Below, piece by piece: positions 33,246 through 41,070 of a stretch of DNA of 42,400 nucleotides (the first letter of the stretch is position 1; each line of letters starts with the position of its first letter). This stretch comes from Candidatus Poribacteria bacterium. Lineage in GTDB: Bacteria; Poribacteria; WGA-4E; WGA-3G. Under the pieces are notes generated by a model. It was not told the origin of the DNA, searched no databases, and saw only the letters and a list, made by a program, of their open reading frames with translations. Where the stretch lies: assembly GCA_007571305.1 (NCBI GenBank), contig RKRR01000107.1, positions 69,638 to 112,037 of the forward strand. The letters are read 5' to 3'. A program made the position numbers and the translations under genes.

Positions 33246-33539
33246 TAGCATCAGTTAAAAAAAACATGGAAATCCAAAGCGGACGCAAATTATAGTAAAA
33301 TCGGAAAATAAGTTACACTTGTAGCATAGGAAACCGTTGGTCTCCTGTGCATCAGAATAATTTCAGAGTTCGCACGACGATACGAGTGTCCAAGTAATTA
33401 CGGAATCTACTATAAGTAAAAAAGCAATAGATTCACTGAAAAAGAGGCGATTTTTAGGGAGATCCCCCCGAACTCTCCCTTATCCGTGGGATTTTCACCG
33501 GAAATGCGTCTATCCTGAATATTTATCAAACTCACGTTA
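33246..33539. mobile_element. MITE (family with TAACGTGAGTTTGA ends), carrying a nested repeat
   Basis: The right end is TCAAACTCACGTTA (33526-33539), identical to the right end of the copy at 40826-41000. The left end TAGCATCAGTTAAA (33246-33259) matches the inverted repeat at 9 of 14. Flanks TCCA (33242-33245) and TCTA (33540-33543) are a 4-base target duplication with one change. Shared core: TCCAAAGCGGACGCA, GAGGCGATTTTTAGGGAGA, GGGATTTTCACCGGAAATG. A second repeat (33290-33415) is nested inside; without it the length is 168, close to the other copy's 175. Confidence 0.8.
33290..33415. repeat. 126-bp repeat with TTATAGTA ends, nested in the MITE
   Basis: TTATAGTA (33290-33297) and TACTATAA (33408-33415) are a perfect 8-base inverted pair, continuing imperfectly (AAATCGG versus GATTCCG). 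Inside is the GTAG hairpin 33319-33350 (GCATAGGAAACC-GTT-GGTCTCCTGTGC). The right half is shared with 35048-35172: TTTCAGAGTTCGCACGA and GTGTCCAAGTAATTACGGAAT versus its near copy. Confidence 0.7.
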
Positions 33540-33875
33540 TCTATAATGAGCAGTTGTCATATCTGACAGCACTTTATAGTAAATGCCACAGGGCTGCGCA
33601 TTCAACGAAATTCCGAATCCCTGACCAAGACCCGCCCCAAAAACGAACAACGCAAGGATTATCGCAAACGCAAGGCGAAAACAAAAAATAAGTCCGTTCA
33701 CGGGAAGCGGAACTATCGCAAGAGATAGAAAAGTGAAAGGGACAAGCCTCCTTGACAATAACGATATTCGCAAATCATTGTACTCGCGACTCCGCAAATG
33801 GTAGTCAATCATGTCCAACACTCGTTAAGCGGCTCTGAGAAGAATCAAATTTTATCCGCAAGGTAAAACTAAAAG

Positions 33876-34961
33876 ATGGCAGTTGCAGTTCAACTCACCC
33901 AGGTCACAAAAGCATTCGACACAACGCTCGCTGTCAACGACGTGAGCCTGCAAATTGAGAAAGGTGAATTCTTTTTTCTTCTCGGTCCGTCTGGATGCGG
34001 CAAATCGACGTTTCTCCGAATCGTCGCCGGATTCTATAAACCCGATACTGGCGAACTCCGATTCGATGACACCCTCATGAACGACGTACCACCCCACCAA
34101 CGCAATACAGGGATGGTGTTCCAGAATTATGCCCTATGGCCCCACATGTCCGTCGCCGAAAACATTGAATACGGACTAACACTACGGAAACTCGAAAAAA
34201 CGGAACGGAACGAAAAAATCACGCGTGCCCTCGAAATGGTACAGATGGAAGATTTCCGGGATCGTGCCGTCAATACACTCTCTGGCGGGCAACAGCAGCG
34301 AATCGCCCTCGCCCGCGCCCTCGTCATTGAACCGAGTGTCCTACTCCTCGACGAACCGATTAGTAACCTCGATGCCGCACTCCGACAGCAAATGCGAGAC
34401 GAAATAAAGCAGATCCACGACCGCACCAACATTACAATGTTCTACGTCACACACGATCAAGTGGACGCTCTCTCTATGGCAGATCGGATGGCAATTATGC
34501 AGGACGGTGTCATCATCCAAGTCGGTACACCGCGCGAGGTCTACCAGTTTCCAAAGAATACCTTTGTTGCAAACTTTGTCGGAGAAACCAATTTTATTTT
34601 AGGCAAGGTCAAGCAGGCATCAAACGGTAGTGCTACAATAGCAACACCTGCCGGAACGCTCCGCTCTACAACTGTTTATCACGAACTAACACCAGGTACA
34701 CCTGTGCAGTGTTCTATCCGACCAGAGGCACTCGTTATTGAGAGTGACCAGAATGCGGGAGATTCCAGCGAAAACAGGATAACGGCGAAAGTTACTGCGG
34801 TCAACTATTTGGGGAGGGTGGAGGAATATCAACTGATGGCTTCCGTAGACATTCCCCTTAAAGCCGTCCACCACAATCCCGGCATAGAAACCAAAAAGCC
34901 CGGAGACACCGTGCAACTTGCAATATCAGCAGACGCAGTTATCCCACTACCCGATTTTTAA
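33876..34961 (+). CDS. ABC transporter ATP-binding protein (PotA/MalK/UgpC type)
   Basis: 361 residues. Walker A LLGPSGCGKST, Q-loop MVFQNYALWPHMSV, signature LSGGQQQRIALARAL, Walker B VLLLDEPISNLDA, H-switch FYVTHDQVDALSMADRM and a C-terminal TOBE-like part (about 240-361) with GETNFILGKV and CSIRPEALVIE. It is the import ATPase type for sugars, polyamines or iron. No permease or binding-protein gene is next to it: a pseudogene lies upstream and repeats plus a helicase gene downstream. Confidence 0.92.
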   Translation: MAVAVQLTQVTKAFDTTLAVNDVSLQIEKGEFFFLLGPSGCGKSTFLRIVAGFYKPDTGELRFDDTLMNDVPPHQRNTGMVFQNYALWPHMSVAENIEYGLTLRKLEKTERNEKITRALEMVQMEDFRDRAVNTLSGGQQQRIALARALVIEPSVLLLDEPISNLDAALRQQMRDEIKQIHDRTNITMFYVTHDQVDALSMADRMAIMQDGVIIQVGTPREVYQFPKNTFVANFVGETNFILGKVKQASNGSATIATPAGTLRSTTVYHELTPGTPVQCSIRPEALVIESDQNAGDSSENRITAKVTAVNYLGRVEEYQLMASVDIPLKAVHHNPGIETKKPGDTVQLAISADAVIPLPDF

Positions 34962-35045
34962 TTATACCTGGCGGTTCGGTAAGGTGGGTTGAATAACCAA
35001 CGATCTTCTGCGTATATCCGCCTGCGCCGTTGTTGCAGGCTACCC
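34959..35045. repeat. Dispersed repeat following a stop codon, with GTAG hairpin
   Basis: Starting at the ABC gene's stop, TTAATTATACCTGGCGGTT...GGTAAGGT is nearly repeated at 40781. Its right part CCGCCTGCGCCGTTGTTGCAGGCTAC forms GCCTGC(9)GCAGGC (35020-35040), preceded on the minus strand by GTAG (35040-35043). Confidence 0.65.
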
Positions 35046-35047
35046 TT

Positions 35048-35172
35048 ACCGATAAAACTGCAAATAAGTTCACACTTGTAGCAGCGCCTATTAGGCGGTG
35101 CCAGTCAGCACAGATAACTTCAGAGTTCACACGAGGCTATAAATGTCCAAGTAATTAGGGAATTTACTATAA
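35048..35172. repeat. Second copy of the TTATAGTA-type repeat
   Basis: It ends AGGGAATTTACTATAA (35157-35172), as the copy at 33290-33415 ends CGGAATCTACTATAA. The left end is worn (GATAAAACTGCAAATAAGTT). The GTAG hairpin is at 35076-35101 (GCAGCGCCT-ATT-AGGCGGTGC). It abuts the previous repeat and lies just upstream of the helicase-nuclease gene. Confidence 0.65.
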
Positions 35173-35220
35173 CCAGAAACCTGCCCATTGTCCCACAAAT
35201 CTATAGAGTTTGCGTCAGAA

Positions 35221-38200
35221 ATGGAGGGCAGTCCAGAAGCAATTAATTACAACATGCGACTAACACCGAGTCAACAACAAGCCCTTGAGATTGATAGACA
35301 CATCTGTGTAACCGCCGGTGCTGGATCCGGAAAAACTACGGTATTGGTCGACCGTTACCTCAAAATTTTGCGTGAAGGGAACGTCGATCCGCAAGAAATC
35401 GTCGCCATCACCTTCACAGAGAAAGCCGCCGCCGAGATGAAGGAGCGAATTATTGAAGGACTGTCCTCTCAAGAAGAAAGTGACGGTTCAGAAAAGGATA
35501 ATCCGCTACAAGGTTTTCGCGAAAAGATGAGCACGGCACACATCTCAACTATCCACGCCTTCTGCTCACGGATCTTGCAAGAATTCCCTTTCCAAGCGGG
35601 TGTCCCAGCCAACTTCAGCATCCTACAAGGCATAGATCAGAAACTCTCACTACAACAAATCATTCGGGAAACCCTCAAGGACATCGCCACGAACCTTAAC
35701 GATCCACACCGCACAGAACTCTCTCGACTTTTACAACGCTACGGAGGTCAGCAGAAACTGGTGAATTTTTTTGCTACCATGATAAATCAACGCGACGTGG
35801 TGGCGCAACTCATGCAAGACATCTACGGAGATCGGAGCGAGACGGAAATACGTGCATTCTGGAAACAAGGTATGCTTACAGAATTGATGTCGTCAGTTGA
35901 CATCGCAGAATTCATCCGATGTCTCAATGCTGTTTTGCAGATCGCAAAAGGTAAAAATGCAGCGGCAGTTAGGGAGCTGACCCAACAGTTCGTAACACGA
36001 TATGGACAAAACCTCGAACCATCTGAAACGTTGAACTTACTTAAAAACGCTGCGTCCCTCATCACAACTTCAGGCAATAATATTGCGAAAAGAGACTTTC
36101 TGGGAAACCGTGTTACAATAACGGGCATCGAGGTTGAGATCGATTTTCTCGTATCAACTGCGAAAAAAATTAAAACGTTCCCATGCCTTGAAAAGAAAAA
36201 AGACGAAGTTGAAACCGACGACGATTTTCTAATTCGTACAACCCGTGACCTGCTCACGCTCTATAAAAGAATCTCCACCGAGTACCAAACCGCCAAACTT
36301 TCCCAAGGTAAACTCGATTTTACCGACTTGCAGATGAGAACCCGTGACCTACTCCGAAACAACAAAGAAATCCGACAGACGTTAATCAAACGGCATAAAT
36401 ACTATATGGTAGACGAATACCAAGATACAAATGAATTACAGTACGAACTGGTGATGCTGCTGACAAACGAACTCCAAAGCGCGAACCTCTTCATCGTCGG
36501 CGACCCAAAACAGAGTATCTATGGGTTCCGCGGAGCAGATGTCCGCGTGTTTGAAAAGACAAAGGAAAAAATCATCTATGACAACAAAGATAGCGATATC
36601 CGTCTCACAGAGAATTTCCGATCCTTGCGTGATCCTATTGGGTTCGTCAATTACTTTTTCAGCCGCTTGATGGGTGATGGAAATGAAAATGAATTTGAGG
36701 TGGAATATGAAGCCCTTACCCAAGCGCGACCAGTCAAGACAAACGGTGCGGTCGAAATTCTTCTCGGAAAACAGGGTGAGGATTCAGCAGATGAATATAC
36801 ACTCATCGCACAGCACATCAAAAACATGAGAAGGAACAAGACTACAATTTCGGAACGAGGCAAGAATGGAGCGGAAGGAGAGCGTCCAATTGAGTACGGC
36901 GACATTGCTATCCTTATTCGGAGTAGAAGGCATCTCCCCGACATTGAAAACGCTCTGCTTGAAGCAGATATCCCTTATCTCACCACTGGCGGTGTTGGCT
37001 TCTATCAACGTCAGGAAATCTACGACATCTGGAACTATCTCAACTTCCTTAATAATGAGCCAACAGAAAACCAAATATCTCTTGCTGCCGTCCTCCGAAG
37101 TCCTGCTTTCGGTATCTCCGACACCGAACTCTACGAAATCTCGCTACAGGAACCGAAAAATTTCTGGGACAAAGCGCAGAAATATCAAATACACTCTGAT
37201 AAGCTTCACACCGCAATAGCCACTTTAAAAAGGCACAGGAAGTTCGCGCACCGAATGCCTGTAAATCAACTCATCGTAACTATCGTTAATGAAACAGGAA
37301 TGATCGGAACGCTGAAAACCGGGAAACAGGGCGAACAACGGTGGTCAAACTATCAAAAACTCTTAGAACTCGCGAGAAACTTTGACGGAGATGAGAACAA
37401 ACCGATCCTCTCGGATTTTATCGAATTTCTGGATATTTTAATAACGGAGGAACCTCAAGAGGGGCAGGCACCTATAGAGGCAAACAGTGGCGCGGTCAGA
37501 ATTATGACTATCCACGCCGCCAAAGGACTTCAATTTCCCATCGTCATACTTCCAAGACTTGATCGAGGAGCACAGATCGACAGAGAACCTTTCATTGATG
37601 AGGCATTTGGTATCGGTTTTAGTCCCCTTCAGCCAGATGATGGGTATAGGAAAACGGAACCGGAAATTGTCACACACATCAAAAACCGGAGCAGTGCGAA
37701 AGAGATCGCTGAAAAGAAGCGATTATTCTATGTCGGCGCGACACGCGCCCAAGATATGCTCATCTTATCAGGCACTCTTCCAGCTAATGATAGACCACAA
37801 CACATGCTTGAATGGCTTTACAAACATCTCAAGGTCAATAAAGGAGACAATTCGCTGAGCCTACCCGTTACGTTGAAAGTGTTCGCAGATAATCACACAA
37901 GCCGTCAATCTTTTTCACTTCAAATTCCGATTTTTCGAGCACTCACTCATACTGAATCCACAGACAAGATTTCGGACGAAATAACACCTATTGATTTCCC
38001 TGAGCCACTACGGAAACTGAAACTAACCGGTACTCCCGCAGCGTTTTCTGTCTCTGAACTCGCTAATTATGCAAGATGTCCGCTACGGTATCAATTGGAA
38101 AACCTTTTGCGAATTCCGATAAGTGGACAAGAAGAGTTGGATCAAGATGAAGACGAGATGGATGCCGCTCTCCGCTATACGTTCTCACAAATAAGACAGC

Positions 38201-38754
38201 GATCAGATATAGAAGACCTTGACACAATGATTGATGAAGTGCTTGAGCGTTATCCTGAATTAACGACTCAATCAACAGCAACACTTCGCAGACACGTTAA
38301 CAATTTTATCAACTCCGAACTCAGTGAAACAGCATTCTCTGCCTCCAGGATCCAAATCAATCAGCACATTCACGCAGACATCAACGGACATATCGTTGAT
38401 GGCAGATGCGACAGACTCTTTAAAGATGAAACAGGAAACTGGCAGGTAATCAATTATAAAACCGATAGGGCTCAAAATTTAGATACACCCGATCCAGAAA
38501 TGGAACTTTACAGTCTACTCGTGTATCGGCGTTATCCAAACCAATCGCTCGTGACAATTAATCTATTTTTTACTGAGTGCGGTCAGTGGGAACAGATGCA
38601 CTTTAGTCCAGCGCAATTGCAGGAAGCTCAGGAAAAGTGGCAGGAAAAAATATTAGTTTTGCAGCGGGGGGTCTACGAGAAGAATCTCGAACACTGCTGT
38701 TCCTGTCCCTATGCAGACCCAGACGGACAGTGCATAATCGGGGAGGAAAAATGA
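35221..38754 (+). CDS. AddA/UvrD-type helicase-nuclease with Fe-S cysteines
   Basis: About 1177 residues. Superfamily 1 helicase motifs are all present: Walker A TAGAGSGKTTVLVDRY, VAITFTEKAAAEMKERI, STIHAFCSRILQEFPF, motif II VDEYQDTNELQYE, GDPKQSIYGFRGAD, LTENFRS, VRIMTIHAAKGLQFPIV and VGATRAQDM. The C-terminus is a RecB/PD-(D/E)XK nuclease (DGRCDRLF, VINYKTDRA). Cysteines in YARCPLRYQ and CCSCPYADPDGQC would form a 4Fe-4S cluster, as in AddB. It processes DNA double-strand ends. The start is uncertain: TTG 35188, ATG 35221 or ATG 35254, none with a good RBS. No AddB partner is seen. The stop overlaps the next ATG. Confidence 0.9.
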   Translation: MEGSPEAINYNMRLTPSQQQALEIDRHICVTAGAGSGKTTVLVDRYLKILREGNVDPQEIVAITFTEKAAAEMKERIIEGLSSQEESDGSEKDNPLQGFREKMSTAHISTIHAFCSRILQEFPFQAGVPANFSILQGIDQKLSLQQIIRETLKDIATNLNDPHRTELSRLLQRYGGQQKLVNFFATMINQRDVVAQLMQDIYGDRSETEIRAFWKQGMLTELMSSVDIAEFIRCLNAVLQIAKGKNAAAVRELTQQFVTRYGQNLEPSETLNLLKNAASLITTSGNNIAKRDFLGNRVTITGIEVEIDFLVSTAKKIKTFPCLEKKKDEVETDDDFLIRTTRDLLTLYKRISTEYQTAKLSQGKLDFTDLQMRTRDLLRNNKEIRQTLIKRHKYYMVDEYQDTNELQYELVMLLTNELQSANLFIVGDPKQSIYGFRGADVRVFEKTKEKIIYDNKDSDIRLTENFRSLRDPIGFVNYFFSRLMGDGNENEFEVEYEALTQARPVKTNGAVEILLGKQGEDSADEYTLIAQHIKNMRRNKTTISERGKNGAEGERPIEYGDIAILIRSRRHLPDIENALLEADIPYLTTGGVGFYQRQEIYDIWNYLNFLNNEPTENQISLAAVLRSPAFGISDTELYEISLQEPKNFWDKAQKYQIHSDKLHTAIATLKRHRKFAHRMPVNQLIVTIVNETGMIGTLKTGKQGEQRWSNYQKLLELARNFDGDENKPILSDFIEFLDILITEEPQEGQAPIEANSGAVRIMTIHAAKGLQFPIVILPRLDRGAQIDREPFIDEAFGIGFSPLQPDDGYRKTEPEIVTHIKNRSSAKEIAEKKRLFYVGATRAQDMLILSGTLPANDRPQHMLEWLYKHLKVNKGDNSLSLPVTLKVFADNHTSRQSFSLQIPIFRALTHTESTDKISDEITPIDFPEPLRKLKLTGTPAAFSVSELANYARCPLRYQLENLLRIPISGQEELDQDEDEMDAALRYTFSQIRQRSDIEDLDTMIDEVLERYPELTTQSTATLRRHVNNFINSELSETAFSASRIQINQHIHADINGHIVDGRCDRLFKDETGNWQVINYKTDRAQNLDTPDPEMELYSLLVYRRYPNQSLVTINLFFTECGQWEQMHFSPAQLQEAQEKWQEKILVLQRGVYEKNLEHCCSCPYADPDGQCIIGEEK

Positions 38755-39542
38755 AAAAGAAATACTTAATTATCCCTCAAATGAACATCGGTACACCGAA
38801 AACCGATTTTGGACAAGCAACCGAAAACTTAATAGTTAAAAAAATTGCAATCATCACAATGGTTTGCCTTTCGATCCAGGCATGGCAATCCACTTTTGCC
38901 GGAACGTGGCGCGATGACTTTGAAGACAAAGACACCCGTGAATGGAAAATCTATAATCTCGACCGGCAGGCTGAAAAGTGGTGGATTGATGATGGCGAAG
39001 CAGTCGGAGAAATCTTTCTACCCGGTTTCATGAGCCTCTGGCTCACAGGTGAACTCAGATGGAAAAACTATTCTCTCTCCTGCCGCGCAAAATTAGTGGA
39101 AGACAAGAACGAACCTCCAAGTATCGGATTGACACTCCACGACAGAGGCGAGGAGGATACCCGTTATCTCTTTTTTATTGACTATGTTTTCGGCACCGCC
39201 CGAATTGTCAAAGCACTCCCTGATAATTGGTTTCCTGTCATCTATGCCTTTGATGCCCAGATCGATACATGGTACGATCTAACTGCCACCATCCACGAAG
39301 ACGGTAGACTTGAATTTAAAATTGACGACGAGGTATTCACGGTTATTGACGATGAGCCTTTGAAGGGCGGACAAGCAGGGCTTGTTGTCGCAGATGGGCA
39401 AGCTCACTTTGACGATGTCGAAATCACAGGTCCGAATATCAACACGGGCGGCCCAGGCAGAGCACGTCCCGTCGAGCCGCAAACCAAACTTTCAACCACC
39501 TGGGGAGAATTAAAAAAAGGGAGCACAATCAGACCGAGATAA
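38751..39542 (+). CDS. Secreted jelly-roll (DUF1080-like) protein with shared C-terminal tag
   Basis: 263 residues. ATG at 38751 has GGAGG 6 bases upstream and overlaps the helicase stop (ATGA). The hydrophobic segment starts about residue 28 (VKKIAIITMVCLSIQAWQSTFAG). The beta-sandwich begins TWRDDFEDKDTREWKIYN, with EKWWIDDGEAVGE, NYSLSCRAKLVED, WYDLTATIHEDGRLEFKIDDEVFTV, GGQAGLVVADGQAHFDDVEITG. After a G/P/R linker it carries VEPQTKLSTTWGELKKG, then seven more residues. Same tail as the genes at 1637, 2604 and 3798, 35 kb away. Likely binds extracellular carbohydrate. Confidence 0.75.
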   Translation: MKKKYLIIPQMNIGTPKTDFGQATENLIVKKIAIITMVCLSIQAWQSTFAGTWRDDFEDKDTREWKIYNLDRQAEKWWIDDGEAVGEIFLPGFMSLWLTGELRWKNYSLSCRAKLVEDKNEPPSIGLTLHDRGEEDTRYLFFIDYVFGTARIVKALPDNWFPVIYAFDAQIDTWYDLTATIHEDGRLEFKIDDEVFTVIDDEPLKGGQAGLVVADGQAHFDDVEITGPNINTGGPGRARPVEPQTKLSTTWGELKKGSTIRPR

Positions 39543-39619
39543 CCCAATGGAGGGCGGATCTTAAGAATGACCCGTCAAAGCCTGACTCCCATCGTTCTCT
39601 CGCAAGGAAAGTTTAAAAA

Positions 39620-40783
39620 ATGAAAAAGAACACAATAGGTATCGGCATTATCGGCATGGGATGGATGGGCATGACGCATGCCCGCGCATATCAACAAATC
39701 TGCGACCGTTTCCAGGACAGTCCACTCCAGCCTAAACTCATCATTTGTGCAGATGATGTCATAGAACGTACAACTGAAGCGAAAACACGTTTCAGATTTG
39801 AACGCACTACCACCGATTTCCGACACGTCATAGATGACACAGATGTGCAGGTAGTCAACATCGCTGCCCCGAACAGCATGCACCTTGAGATCGTTGAAGC
39901 CGCGACAGCCGTAAGAAAACACGTTTTCTGTGAGAAACCTGTCGGACGTAACCCAACTGAAACCAAAGCGATCTATGCCGCTGCACAGCGCGCTGACGTA
40001 CTCACCTGTGTCGGCTATAACTATAGATGGGCACCTGTCGTCCAATACGCACATCAACTGATTTCAGAGGGGAAACTCGGCACCTTAACTCACTATCGTG
40101 GTAGATTTCTTGCGGGGTATGCGAGTCATCCACGCGCAGTCCTTTCATGGCGGTTTCAGAAGGAGATCGCTGGATTGGGAACGCTGGGCGATTTACTCTC
40201 TCACGTCATCGACATGGCACACTTCATCGTCGGTGATATCGACAGCGTCGTTTCACAACAGAAGACATTTATCCCAGAACGTCCTGTAGCAACCGCGGGA
40301 ACCGGCACACACTTCACCCTCGGTGCAGATGGTGAAACGGAGGCCGTCACAAACGAAGATTACGTCGGAGCATTAGTCCGTTTTGAGAAGGGTGTCAGAG
40401 GTACGTTGGAGGCGTGTAGGGTTATCACCGGACCGAAGTGTGAAATGGCGTTTGAGGTGCACGGGACAGAAGGTGCCTTGCGTTGGAACTTCGAGCAGAT
40501 GAACGAACTCGAAGTGTACCTACCCACCGAGGCGGGTTACCCTGATGGATACACCCGTGTCCTGAGCGGTCCGAGCCACCCGTTTCACGGTTATTTTAAC
40601 CCCGGACCCGCTGTCGGATTAGGCTACGACGATCTGAAAACAATCGAAGCGTACCAGTTTTTGCAAGCCATTCACACAGGAAAACAGGGTAACCCAAGTT
40701 TCCGAGAAGCCGCTGCAGTCGCTGACGTGCAAACTGCTATCCAAACCTCATGGAAGGAGGATCGGTGGATTTCTGTTTCTTAA
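39620..40783 (+). CDS. Gfo/Idh/MocA family oxidoreductase
   Basis: 387 residues. Rossmann loop [33 protein letters not shown], signature [15 protein letters not shown] and the C-terminal domain with [21 protein letters not shown] (the H-x-x-D pair), then [22 protein letters not shown]. It is longer than the paralogue at 633 and only distantly related to it. It probably oxidises a sugar or inositol; substrate unknown. It is followed at once by the dispersed repeat at 40781. Confidence 0.92.
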   Translation: MKKNTIGIGIIGMGWMGMTHARAYQQICDRFQDSPLQPKLIICADDVIERTTEAKTRFRFERTTTDFRHVIDDTDVQVVNIAAPNSMHLEIVEAATAVRKHVFCEKPVGRNPTETKAIYAAAQRADVLTCVGYNYRWAPVVQYAHQLISEGKLGTLTHYRGRFLAGYASHPRAVLSWRFQKEIAGLGTLGDLLSHVIDMAHFIVGDIDSVVSQQKTFIPERPVATAGTGTHFTLGADGETEAVTNEDYVGALVRFEKGVRGTLEACRVITGPKCEMAFEVHGTEGALRWNFEQMNELEVYLPTEAGYPDGYTRVLSGPSHPFHGYFNPGPAVGLGYDDLKTIEAYQFLQAIHTGKQGNPSFREAAAVADVQTAIQTSWKEDRWISVS

Positions 40784-41045
40784 TTATTCCTCGCGGTTCG
40801 GTCAGGTAAATTGGATACATAACGTTAACGTGAGTTTGAAAAAAAATATGAAAGGTCCAAAGCGGACGCACATTGAGCAAAAAAGCAGGACATTCACGCA
40901 AAAAGAGGCGATTTTTAGGGAGAGGCCCCCTAAATTTCCGTTATCAGAGGGATTTTCACCGGAAATGCGTCTACCCTGAATATTTATCAAACTCACGTTA
41001 ACGTTAATCTCCGTAGACCCGCCTGCGCCGTTGTTGCAGGCTACA
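40781..41045. repeat. Dispersed repeat split by a MITE
   Basis: TTAATTATTCCTCGCGGTTCGGTCAGGT (from the stop codon) matches the start of the repeat at 34959. CCGCCTGCGCCGTTGTTGCAGGCTAC (41019-41044) matches its end. Between them the element at 40826-41000 is inserted. Confidence 0.7.
40826..41000. mobile_element. 175-bp MITE with perfect 14-bp ends and ACGT target duplication
   Basis: TAACGTGAGTTTGA (40826-40839) and its exact inverse TCAAACTCACGTTA (40987-41000) bound the element. Both flanks are ACGT (40822-40825, 41001-41004). Because ACGT is a palindrome, the visible inverted repeat extends to 20 bases. An internal TTTAGGG/CCCTAAA hairpin lies near 40913-40933. No coding capacity. Second copy at 33246-33539. 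Confidence 0.8.
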
Positions 41046-41070
41046 ATTTGGGTTCAAAAGATTCCAGAAA

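Larger units (their letters stand above)
33034..33691 (+). pseudogene. HNH nuclease gene broken by a MITE
   Basis: The 5' part (33034-33245) encodes YRRYLQSKAWKTKRKVVLQAAGFRSRRCRAPAIEAHH-ETYKRIH of an HNH protein, then runs into a stop inside the element at 33246-33539. Joining 33245 to 33544 (removing the element and one 4-base target duplicate) keeps the frame and gives KRIH-NEQLSYLTALYSKCHRAAH, the expected second half of an HNH domain, ending at TAA 33689-33691. Two usual zinc cysteines are changed (FRSRRC, ALYSKC), so the gene was probably already decaying. The intact product would be about 120 residues. Confidence 0.75.

Noticed and set aside
33574..33581. TTATAGTA, resembling the end of the 126-base repeat
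   Set aside because: It falls in codons of the broken HNH gene (ALYSKCH) in the restored frame, and no matching inverse end follows.
33537..33821. Minus-strand open frame
   Set aside because: It is antisense to the second half of the HNH pseudogene and has no independent support.
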